Below, in pieces: positions 39,256 through 48,555 of a DNA stretch of 64,000 nt. How positions within the stretch are numbered: the first letter of the stretch is position 1; the number at the start of each line of letters is the position of its first letter. The position numbers were made by a program, and so were the translations under genes. Where the stretch lies: contig CABFPE010000097.1 in the NCBI GenBank assembly GCA_900660155.1, positions 139,738-203,737 of the forward strand, in the 5' to 3' direction. Source of the stretch: Hofstenia miamia (taxonomy: Eukaryota; Xenacoelomorpha; Acoela; Hofsteniidae). The notes beneath the pieces were generated by a model. The model did not search any database. It was given only the letters and a program-made list of their open reading frames with translations, and was not told where the DNA came from.

Positions 39256-41582
39256 CTAAATAAACTTGTTAAATAAACTGTTATTGTATTGATGTCATCG
39301 AAAACAATTGTGAAAAAAACATTGTAGTCATTTTACCTTGGGTGTGGGATATCTAATTTTAACTGGTTTTCGTGGTTTATCGAGATAGCAGACAGCTGCA
39401 AACTCGATCAAGGAGGCGAAGACAAACATGAAACATCCGGCAAAATAGACATCAATGGCCTTCATATATGATATCTTTGGCATGTTGGCATTTGTTGATG
39501 AGATTAGAGTAAGAAGAGTGAGGACTGTAGTGATGCCCAAAGCAGCGCGCGCGGGTACTGATGCCCTCCCAACCCAGAAAGATACCCATGACACCATGAC
39601 TATGAGTGTGCTCGGTATGTACATCTGGATGATGAAGTAAAGTGTATTCCTACCAAACATAAAGCTTGCACCCAAAGTTGACCAATTTCCTAATTTATAT
39701 TTTACTATGTCATATTTAATTTACTAATTAATGATTTAAAATGTGTGATTTGAATGTAGTACCAGTGCTTAATGTTCTATTCCAGGAGGTATGTGTGCAG
39801 TTTGTAACGTTAAAATTTGCTAACAAAATATCATCTGCTAATACGATTGGTTCGCTGTCGCTCTTCATCCAAAAGTACTGCATATCATCAGCGGTGTATC
39901 CCCCTAAATTTTAATGAGGCGTGAGTAATGATGTTTAAACCTTACAGCTGGCGACTCTTAAATTGCACGTTTGTGTGTCCATCGGGAAATAGGTGAGATC
40001 CATCGGGCATCTTGATGTAACTGTTACTCTAAAAATGCTCTTTATTTTAATCACATTTTTTATTCTCTATTAGAATTGATGTATTTAAACATTAAGTAAA
40101 TCTACATTTTCATTTCTATTCCAACCTTAGAGATGACAATGACAAAGTAAAGAAGTGACCTATCTCAAATACTCTTTTTTATCTATAACTATGTCTATAA
40201 AAGTTGTGAATTTTAATTATTCTGAATTTTACAGGGTTAAATGATTGGGATTTTTAATTTTACCTCTCTTTAGAAACTATGACTATCCGTTTGAAAAAAA
40301 GATTAAAAACACTTTTCTACCTTGAAATTTAATAGTGATTGCAATTGGCCAAAATTTGGCGCATTAGTTATAAACCTTTGCTCAAATCAAAAATAGTACA
40401 AAATGAATCCTTTGTGGCCTGAACAGAACTAGCCGTTGGAGTGTTCGCATATAGGAACGTCGATGGGGTTACCACCAATAGAAATTACACGATCTCCCAA
40501 TTAATGCGACATATTTTAGTGTAGTTCCTAAGGGGCATTTGCAATACTATGTAAGAAGTAACGTGGCTAGAATATGAAAATTGAATTTAACTATGTATAA
40601 CATGTATTCATTTTCATCTTTAATATTCACATGTTTTAGAAAAATTATCGTCTAATGTCCATTTTGTAGAGAGTTTATTTTGCATCTGATTTCAAATTAC
40701 GCGAATATAATTTGTAGGATTTAGATACCGCCCAATTTTCAAAGATCAGTAATCTTACCTCATGCTCATGAGGATGCTTCCATTCTGGTGTAGTCTGAAA
40801 AAGACGTTTCTTTTTGTGACTTCGTGCACATACGACTCCGTTTCAGTCTGAAAGAAAGAATCTGGAAGCCACAGTTCACTGAGAAGATCCTGTGAAAGAA
40901 CCAGAGGTTTGTCGTTATCAAATGTTAATCTTTCATCTACCCAGTATTGTCGAAAGTACAACCCTAGTCGAAATGTCTATAAAATGTTAGTTAGAATATT
41001 TTAAAATAGCGGTCTAGCCATACCATATCAACTTCAGAAACGGGGCCTAGACTTACAACGTACATCGTGGAGTTTACTATCAATGGTGGTCCTAAATAAT
41101 GTTTTGAATATTTTTAAGAAGTAGTCGATTCATCGTTTTACAACATATATATAGCAAGGCATCTAAATCAGGGTACATCTAAATCTCCAACGGGTATACA
41201 TCGACTCATAAGGGTGTGCATGATTTACCTGATTTATTTGTTTATGCATGTCTAGGAGTCCATGATAAATAAAAAATTCATGGGAGGGGTCTATAGTCTA
41301 AGAGGTTGGAGAATTGGATTCATTTTAGTTTTGTAAGCTGAAATTTTACTTAGCATCAGGGACGTAGTCCAAAATAATAAAAAATATACTAATCTTTAAC
41401 ACTATATGAATGTGTCAGTCGTTCCTATACGCATTAAGAAAAATAATGCAAAGGGTGCACAAAGACTTCTTAGTATCCCCTCCTTATTAGAAATACTACC
41501 TACGTTACTGCTTCGTATCCACTATCAATTTTTCCGAAATTTCAAATTTGACATTTGCATCAACTAATTCTTTTTAGTAAAA

Positions 41583-41622
<40 letters not shown>

Positions 41623-41729
41623 NNNNNNNNNNNNNNNNNNNNNNNNNNNNNNNNNNNNNNNNNNNNNNNNNNNNNNNNNNNNNNNNNNNNNNNNNNNNNN
41701 NNNNNNNNNNNNNNTACTTTTGTTACACC

Positions 41730-41765
<36 letters not shown>

Positions 41766-44448
41766 GGTGTGTCAAAAGTAACTTGACTTTAAACTAACTA
41801 AAAAAATTGAACCAATCACAGAAAAGATGATGAAATATATTGTCATTTTATAACTATATAAAGGGAATTTATGTTATGCATAACCATTTTGTTATTTTTC
41901 CAGTACTTTTTAACTTTAGACATGGATTTAGACACTAGACTGGAAATATTAAAACTATACTACAAAAATGGAGACAGTGCAACAGCAGCATTACGTGCAT
42001 TCAAAACAGCACATTTCTATTACAGCTGTCACTAGAATGATATGAAAATTTGAAAAAAACAAAATCCTTGCACAATGCTGCTAAATCAGGCACACCATTG
42101 CTCCAAGAAGACCGGAAATCAATGGTAATGAGTGCGCTGAAAACTCTGCAAAATACAAATGTGCATGGCAATGCAAGTTCTTCTTCTATTGCTGCAGCTA
42201 CTACAATTACAAAGAAAAGTGTTTGTCGAATTCTTAAAGCATGTGGTATGCGGACATACAAAATTGCCTTGCATCAAACTATCACTGAATCAGACTTTCA
42301 TCATCGTCTCGAATATGCACAATGGATTTTAGCTAATGCTAATTTGTTCAATAATGTGCTTTGGTCAGATGAGGCCTATTTTTCAATGGATGGAATGGTC
42401 AAAGGTCATAATAATAAGGCTTGCACCCTGAAAAATTATGTGTGTGGATGGTATTCAGTGCAAATTATGTGCTAAAGCCATTTTTCTTTCCGGGTACAGT
42501 AAATCAGGATAATTACACAAGTATGCTCCGTGACCATATGTTTCCACAACTAAGACAGAAACGAAAAATGCAGTGTGTTAATTTTCAGCATGACGGTGCA
42601 CCACCACACTACTCCAAACATGCCAGGGATTTCATCAGCACTCAGTTGCCAGCTGAGCGTGTTATTGGCAGAGGTTTTGGTCATGCATGGCCTCTTAGAT
42701 CACCTGACCTCAGTCCACTTGACTTTTATTTGTGGTCTACTCTAAAGTCACTGGTATATCATACATACATTCCAACCAACCTGAATGATTTAAAAATGAG
42801 GATCATACAAGAAGTTGATTCACTTAACATTGATGATTACATCGAGCTGTCCAGAATATGATACCAAGATGTGAACTTACTATCGAGCAGATTAGAGGAC
42901 TATTTGAACATTTGTTTTCATATATCTGTAATTCCCTTTATTAGAGTTTGTTTATTTACATATTGTATTGTTTGGTTTCATATAAATAAAGTTATTGTAA
43001 TTTGGAAAGTCAAGCTACTTTTGACACGATCTGTATATATGAATTTATTTCAGTAGTTTGAATTTCTTGTAACTTACCGTTTCATGAGATGTTTTTGATG
43101 TATAAACTCACTGCAAACTGTTTGAATTGATATTCTAGAACTAGCTATTATTTACAGGATTTTAATCCCCGTGGATAAAAAATAAATGCAGTGTGAATAA
43201 TCACTGACATTACTCCTCTTTCAGAGAATCTGTCATTTAACGTTTGCCTGTTAGGCACGTTTTTGTTCGTTGCCATCTCTTTTTCTCGACTATGGCTTTA
43301 TTGACTCAATTAATTGAGAAATTCCCTCATTAGCTTTCTGTCGCCAAGGTAAAAATGGTAATCAGAGAGTTAAAAGCAGACCTTGACTCCAACCACTTTA
43401 TATCTTTCAAAAGCAGATGATGTCAGCAGTTGATAACGACTATTAACTAAATTTATTTCTCTTTTAAAAACTGTATTATTATCTCCACATCTACTTCTGG
43501 TCTTGAGGAAATTTAATTGATATTGCATTTATTTTATTTAGATACGTACACTACCTCAAATAGTATTAAAATTCTGTTATTTTTAATTCTTTAATTAGGG
43601 ATTTTTAAATTAGTTTTGGCCTCCATTCCTGACTCTATTGTATTTATAAGACAATCATTATTGCCTTTAAAATTGGAAGAAATCCTTCGGCTAATTATAA
43701 TACATCACTTGAGAAATTAGTTTATATTTGAAACCATTCCAATATAAAATTAAAGCTTAAACGTCACAAATTTTTGGTCCTTTCCAATATCACTCCTGCA
43801 TACCTCATTTTCTTCAACAGACGTAATGTAGCTATCACTGTAAACAAAAAGATGTATTTTGGTGATTACTGGCATATTTCTAGATCTGGAAAATTGGGTT
43901 TAATTATACAATTTTAATGCTATCATTTCACCCTATCATGTGATAAAAATCTACAATTTATATCGACTTCTGTTAACACCGAAATAAATAACCATGCGGC
44001 AAATCCTAGCTATCGACTCGTATTCGGATTGTATAGATTGAGAAACTTTTTGAACTTTTGTTATTCTTGAGAAAGTCTACCATATTTTTCAACTAAGTTA
44101 AGGACTATGGCTGACGTTCATCCAACATCTTTAACATAAGTTTGGATTGAGGCATGGTATCTATGCATATTAAATATATACTACTCATGTATCTTATGAA
44201 TTGCTTCTTTGGTTGTCATTGTCGAAACTGATACTGCTCCTCTCATAATGTATCCGCGTAAACTGCTTACCTCTAACGTTAAAAAGATTCATACTAAATG
44301 CCCTAGTGAAAAACGTGGTAAATTACTTTGTAATAACAGCTTACCTCCACTTCCCGGTCGCAAACGTTTTTCATAAACGGTGGTGTTTAAAAGTTGCTTG
44401 AGAATTTCGGAGTCAGTATTGTTCTTTCCGTCCACTGCGCCAATTTCC
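38968..44448 (-). CDS. Cys-loop GABA-A-like anion channel subunit gene (7 exons seen, 5' end missing)
   Basis: Seven minus-strand exons join in frame into 417 residues ending at a TAA. In order they encode an N-terminal helix region; the conserved segment VSLGPVSEVDM; loop D YFRQYWVDERL; loop A LWLPDSFF; the Cys-loop CPMDLTYFPMDTQTC with 13 residues between cysteines; loop B ASWGYTADD; loop C STGNWSTL; M1 around YFIIQMYIPSTLIVMVSW; M2 starting VPARAALGITTVLTLLTL; M3; a short M3-M4 loop; and M4 near FFPITFAGLCITYIVAY. The PAR motif, Ala 2', Thr 6' and Leu 9' are those of GABA/glycine-type chloride channels, and the M2-M3 linker SSTNANMPKISY is close to insect RDL. The product should be a plasma-membrane subunit of a pentameric ligand-gated chloride channel. 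The 68- and 83-bp exons match sizes well known in this family. Subfamily and ligand are uncertain. The signal-peptide exon lies above 44448 and was not found. Confidence 0.93.
39337..39689 (-). CDS. Receptor exon F (M1-M3, 353 bp)
   Basis: The acceptor is AAATTAG and the donor is GTAAAA. It carries the end of loop C, all of M1, M2 and M3, and the first part of the M3-M4 loop (DKPRKPVKIRYPTPK). Keeping M1-M3 in one exon is unusual for vertebrate GABA-A genes. The donor choice avoids an immediate in-frame TGA. Confidence 0.95.
39763..39903 (-). CDS. Receptor exon E (loops B-C, 141 bp)
   Basis: The acceptor is AATTTAG and the donor is GTACTA. The split codon across the 5' junction reads TGG, giving WGYTADDMQYFW. 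The exon ends at LSTG with a split glycine codon that is completed by the next exon (NWSTL). NVT, NCT and NRT sequons are present. The donor is weak compared with the others in the gene. It is chosen because it keeps phase and restores the STGN loop-C motif. Confidence 0.88.
39946..40028 (-). CDS. Receptor exon D (Cys-loop, 83 bp)
   Basis: It is bounded by a TTTTTAG acceptor and a GTAAGG donor. It encodes RVTVTSRC then the canonical Cys-loop with Phe-Pro-Met-Asp, ending at loop B (RVAS plus a split codon). The 83-bp length is the family's conserved exon size. The intron on its 3' side is only 42 bp. Confidence 0.95.
40759..40976 (-). CDS. Receptor exon C (loops D and A, 218 bp)
   Basis: It is bounded by a TTTATAG acceptor and a GTAAGA donor. 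It runs from phase 0 to phase 2, with the arginine codon AG|A split. It encodes loop D (YFRQYWVDERL) with the aromatic and arginine residues that contact agonist in GABA receptors, loop A (LWLPDSFF) and the start of loop E (FFRLHQNGSILMSM). The intron on its 5' side is 47 bp. Confidence 0.95.
41024..41091 (-). CDS. Receptor exon B (68 bp)
   Basis: It is bounded by an ATTTAG acceptor and a GTATGG donor. Its first two bases complete the glycine codon opened by exon A and it ends in phase 0. It encodes PPLIVNSTMYVVSLGPVSEV then DM, the hallmark beta1-beta2 segment. The length, 68 bp, equals the conserved exon of vertebrate GABA-A and glycine receptor genes. An NST sequon is present. Confidence 0.95.
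41585..41622. repeat. (TA)n microsatellite left of the gap
   Basis: About 38 bp of nearly pure TA running into the N gap. Confidence 0.95.
41623..41714. other. Assembly gap (92 N)
   Basis: An unresolved run of N between a (TA)n tract and the orphan mariner end. The true length may be much greater than 92 bases. Confidence 0.99.
41715..41734 (-). mobile_element. Orphan end of a second mariner-type element at the gap edge
   Basis: TACTTTTGTTACACCCTGTA is the reverse complement of the left terminal repeat of the element at 41763 with one or two changes. It is therefore the right-hand end of another, adjacent element of the same family, whose body is hidden in the run of N. Confidence 0.75.
41733..41762. 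repeat. (TA)n microsatellite between two mariner ends
   Basis: About 30 bp of TA flanked by inverted mariner termini. TA is the target site of this superfamily. Confidence 0.95.
41763..43033 (+). mobile_element. Decayed mariner-type (DDxD) transposon, about 1.27 kb
   Basis: Terminal inverted repeats of about 32 bp start CAGGGTGTGTCAAAAGTA at the left and, read inward from the right, CAGATCGTGTCAAAAGTA. TA lies on both sides. Inside, two plus-strand frames (about 42050-42475 and 42430-42861) give an IS630/mariner transposase: a helix-turn-helix-like N-terminus (KKSVCRILKACGMRTYKIAL), first catalytic Asp in VLWSDEAYF, second in FQHDGAPPHY and third in SPDLSPLDFYLW. I count about 42 residues between the second and third Asp, outside the classic D34D spacing. 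The frames break near 42418 where the NNK..HPEKLCVW region should be continuous, and no intact start is seen, so this copy is inactive. It lies in a receptor intron, sense strand opposite to the host gene. Confidence 0.9.
43200..43440. promoter_or_regulatory. Low-repeat block in the receptor intron, candidate enhancer
   Basis: A segment right of the mariner insertion with CTCAATTAATTGAG (palindrome around a homeodomain core), TCATTAGC and CCAAGGT-type half sites. No coding potential. Tentative. Confidence 0.22.
43804..43837 (-). other. Candidate cryptic 34-bp exon in the large receptor intron
   Basis: A TTTTTGTTTACAG acceptor and a GAG|GTATGC donor frame 34 bp on the coding strand. One frame reads DSYITSVEENE. 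Inclusion would shift the frame between exons A and B, so it cannot be a constitutive coding exon. It could be a regulated frame-disrupting exon or chance. Confidence 0.2.
44345..44448 (-). CDS. Receptor exon A (N-terminal extracellular, 104 bp)
   Basis: It is bounded by an ATTTAG acceptor and a GTAAGC donor. It starts with the last base of a split codon and ends with the first base of a glycine codon. It encodes 34 residues with an NNT glycosylation sequon, an NTT sequon and the typical pre-beta1 segment YEKRLRPGSG, which leads straight into GPPLIVN of the next exon. No in-frame start codon lies in it, so at least one upstream exon is missing. Confidence 0.85.
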
Positions 44449-47017
44449 CTAAATATTTTGGTTAAGTGGAAGTAATACCCGATTTAATTTTACTGCATAT
44501 CACTAGAAATTCAATAAACATTTTTTTGGAAATTTTCTGATCCGTGCTCCAATTTCAAAATTGGTCACTAATCAAAAGTAAATTTTTAAAATATATTAAC
44601 CCTTCACAATAACTTAAAAGACTATACTGCAATGTGATGCAGATCATTTAAAATTCTCTTCATGATTAAAAGAAACCTGAAAACAGTGATAAATTTTTAA
44701 TCATTAATGGGAATTTTTCTTCCAACTGTGTGTAACGATTTCGATTTAGCAATCCATAAAACTTAAGGGTGCTTGTTAGGTTATTTAGTTCTAATTATTG
44801 TTTTCGCTTTTCCATGTGGTTAGATTTATTGTTCTAAAGAAGAGAAAGTTTTTCTTGTGCACAAAATCGTGAAAGTAAGTGTCAATTTACGGATGTGATT
44901 GATGTTTGTTTAACATTGGAAATGTGCACTTTTTGCTTTCATTTTGGCTTTCACTTCGATTAAAATTGATATTGAATTTCATTTTCGTCTGCTGGCTTTT
45001 AATCAAAATTCCTGCACTCTCATTGGTCGCGCATTCAAACGACGTCACTCGCTCCTTAATTCAGCTGATAGATTGCAAATTCTCCAATTTGGCTAATTGC
45101 TCTTCTTTTAATCAACGTGTGGTCGCATTTAACAAATGCTTTTTTCAACGCTCTAATTGAGTTACAATTATAATTATTCACAGTTTAGCGTTCAGAATTA
45201 TTTTAAAGTTAAAAGAAGCATTACTTCTGTTTGTGTTCGTGAACATTAAAAACATGCATTCGACGCCAAAAGAACGCCAACTTCTAAAAAACGTTTTCCC
45301 GTCCATTCAATTAATTTCATTCCAAATTTTTGATTTTTAAATCGAAAGCGCCGCATTCATTGAAAAACCACTAATACTCTGCGATATTAACAAAACCCAT
45401 TAATTTAATATTTATTTTGTCTACACTTGCGTACCCTTTCCTTTTTCAGCATTGAAAAAATGATTCATTGTTTCCCCGGGATGGTCACTCTAGACTTGCA
45501 GGGAGGTCACTTATAAATAAATTCTGTTTTAAGATTCATCCTAAAGCTACATGTAGATGTGCAACGTTTGGATATTTTTCGACATATATCAATTAGGAAT
45601 TTTTAAATAATCCGCTTACAGTTTCTATGGGACCCCACAATAAGTGTCTTCTATTTGTGTACTGGAAATTCGTATGCGTGTCCTGTAGAATATTTCATCA
45701 TCAAATTAGATTTTGTCGAAATAATTGCAAGCGTTGTTTAATACTGTGATTCCTTTATAGAGTCGTTTAACTTAATTTAGATTTTTGAATGCCATTTATA
45801 ATCTATTCTTCAAATGTAACTTCAAATTGGAAGAACTTTCAACTGAGGTTCAATTAGATCTTTGTTGCCTGCTAGAGTTTGTGAATTTAAGGTTTGAATG
45901 CGATCTTTGAGTGGCGTGGTCTAGACTTAAAAGCTATCTACTTAATTCTTTTTGCATGAAGTATTATTTGTTCTCCTTTCTCGAGCAATCTCTTTTTATT
46001 GCCGAGTGATTAAATTTATAGCCCTTTCTCAGTAAATTAACTTGACCGCTCTTCAATTTATGATGTAACGCTTTGAAACGTCTGCTTTTGATAATTAAAT
46101 TGCTGTCAATTCAGCGTGTGTAATTAATCCTAAAATGTACATTAACAAAACCATTTTTATAACTGCGACGCATCCTGTTTTTCAAAATAGTTTAATATTG
46201 CATTTAGTCAATTTTCTAATTCTGATTAATTCATGACGTTGTCAATTGAATTGATTGGCTTTCAATTTCAGAAATATTTCGCATTCCAATGCTGTATTAA
46301 GATTTGGTAGAGTTTACTATAGCTTCCGGGTAAAAGCATTTCTTTTCTGGTTAAATGAGATTAGAGCGCTTAAATCCCCCAGCAAATGGGTCTGAGTGTC
46401 TTTCAATAAGTCAGGTTGGAAATGCAAAAAAATTTATATTTAGCGAAAAGGTAAAATTTGGGCCCCAAAAATTGTTTGAACTGAATGATTTTTTTTCAGT
46501 CATTCATTTTGAACAAATTTCAAACTTAAAAAAAGTAGTTCTTTAAGCGCATTCCTTCTGGAAGAAGGTTAAATGTAGATAATATATGTAAAAAAGTTTA
46601 GAGATACACGAGTGTTGAAAAGGTTTTTTTGTCCTCAAAAGTATTGTTTAGTTCTCCATAACTTTCGTTGATTTTCAATTGCGGACAAAATTGTTTCTCA
46701 AAAGTCAGAGGAAATTGACTTTCTTAGAAAAAACAACAGCAATACATCTTAACTATTGTATTACTCAGAGTTGTCTAATCGTTTTGCTTATATTGAATTT
46801 ACGTCTTATTTTCATATAATTGAGTTTGAAATAGGCCTAGATCATTAAATTATCAAGTTGGGTAATAATTGATTACACACTTCATCTCACTATCTGTTAG
46901 CAATCGCAACTTATAGTTATACGCGTCAGATTATTAATGTGCAAAATAATTTTAACTACATGTATATATACTGACCAATGCGGTTGCGTATTTTCAGTTA
47001 CTGGCCGTTACCATATA
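44449..47017. other. DNA upstream of receptor exon A
   Basis: It should contain or lead to the missing first exon. I scanned the coding strand over about 44580-45060 and found no ATG frame that ends in the phase exon A needs, so the first exon lies farther upstream. The CCAAT/CRE pair at 45022-45047 lies here. Confidence 0.5.
45022..45047 (-). promoter_or_regulatory. CCAAT box next to CRE-like site upstream of receptor exon A
   Basis: On the minus strand, TGACGTC (45041-45047) is followed 14 bases later by CCAAT (45022-45026), about 570 bp upstream of exon A. The pair sits in a low-repeat block (44900-45180) with several TTAAT and TAATT cores. CREB/ATF and NF-Y sites are often paired in animal promoters. 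No TATA box or start site could be assigned. Confidence 0.3.
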
Positions 47018-47284
47018 CAGTGGCGGCCACTGGATTAGCATCACTTCATTATTAATATAATAAATTGTATGCAACACATCTTTATTCTTGTCCATTCTAA
47101 ACATGTGATATACGTTGCGTATGTGTTTAATTTATTTACATGTTTTGTATTTTGCTTTATTCTCATTGGCAGAGCGTAAATCATTCCACTTATCATCCGA
47201 CTCACCTGCAATTATAATGAATTGCTTGCATGAATGAAAATATACTTTTAGCATTATGTGATGCTAATCCAGTGGCCGCGAGTG
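47018..47284. mobile_element. Tc1/mariner-type MITE, 267 bp
   Basis: The left end CAGTGGCGGCCACTGGATTA and the right end, read inward, CACTCGCGGCCACTGGATTA are inverted repeats that continue through GCATCAC. TA lies on both sides. There is no coding capacity. The CAGTGGCGGCCA start is typical of Tc1-group termini. Confidence 0.85.
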
Positions 47285-48311
47285 TATATATATATATATA
47301 TATCTAATGCTTACATTTTTAGCAATTTCGGAAAACTGTACACAAATAGAATTTTTTCATGTGCAATAAAATTGGAAATTTATGAAATTTGTGACTTATG
47401 CTTATTTTGTATACCAATCAACATTTCTTAAAAATCAGTTCGAAAATGTTTATCACAAAATCCCAGTTTACCCCAACTACTGTGTTCGATAATGTAAATA
47501 CGTCGGCGTATATAGATTCCTGATTTCACAATTTTACTACTGTAATATATATATATATAAGACTAGTGATACTATATGTATAAGAATTAGAAATTTGTTA
47601 TAACAAATCGTAACAAGGTAGTTATAGTTTCATTTAACATTATGCAGATAATTTTTTCAACAGGATATAATGAAATTTTTCTTGATTTTTTCATCGTTAG
47701 TTGACTCTGTTGGAGACATATTAGTTACCAAACATCCTTGTATTTCAATCTTGTAGCTAGTGAATTATTATTTTTTAATTAACTCGTAGTTGATGATGGT
47801 GTCCTCTAGTAACTACCCTTTCAGTTATTAACGAAATTCAACACATATTTCATGTACGGTGTCCCCGCTGCTTTGAAATCTGAAACCGCCTTGAAATTTA
47901 AAGTTTGCTGCTTTGAACTGACTGGAAATGCTATTTCGTTTATTACTTTCCGCCTTTGTCATTATTAACTTTTAGTTTTAGCAGTGTTATCCAACCAAAC
48001 ACTATGCCCTAGCGATTGACAGTGATCGAGTTGGGCCTTTGGTCTATAACTATGATTCTCAAGCAGATAGTTTTCTATGAGGATCATTTTGAGAGAATGT
48101 GTGAAGTGTAAGCTAACACAAGAGAAGACTTTAGTAGATGATTGCTTTCTCTTTAACATCTGGCAAGAAGACGTAAAGTATATGGAACAAGAATGATAAT
48201 TTATAAAAAAGGAGATTATCTCTCAACATCTATTGCAAATATACGAAATATTACACGGAAAAAGTCAATATACGAATATACAATACACGAAAAATCTCAT
48301 ATACGTCAATG

Positions 48312-48555
48312 CCCTGTTCTCAACCTAGGTCCGCATGGGCGTTAGGATCCCATATAACTTTACAGAGGATCCACACACACAAAATAGTGAAGGGGGTTGG
48401 GGTAGGATCCGTTGTGACATTTATATATATATATATATATATATATAGTGCTTTGTGAAAGCTGATGGTAAAAAAACATTATTGAATTGAATAATATTAA
48501 AGCGTTTAAGCAAACTAATGAATCCCTCAATATCTTTTGCAGAAACATTTTCTAA
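48312..48555. mobile_element. Diverged second copy of the 8640 hAT-type MITE
   Basis: TTCTCAACCTAGGTCCGCAT, then CCACACACACAAAATAGTGA, align with the 8640 element in the same order. A (TA)n tract (48421-48447) has expanded inside it. The right end is unclear, so the end coordinate is approximate. Confidence 0.6.
48421..48447. repeat. (TA)n microsatellite inside a MITE copy
   Basis: About 27 bp of TA interrupting the second copy of the 8640 family. Confidence 0.95.

Larger units (their letters stand above)
41092..44344 (-). other. Large receptor intron with transposon insertions
   Basis: This is the 3.25-kb intron between exons A and B. It holds the mariner-type element at 41763-43033, a 92-base run of N, a stray mariner end at 41715-41734 and two (TA)n tracts. 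The other introns of the gene are 42, 47, 73, 81 and 730 bp, so most of the extra length here is mobile DNA plus unannotated AT-rich sequence. Confidence 0.85.

Noticed and set aside
44906-45160. Hydrophobic plus-strand frame resembling a membrane protein
   Set aside because: Lies opposite to the receptor, in a block with promoter-like sites. The hydrophobicity comes from T-rich DNA.
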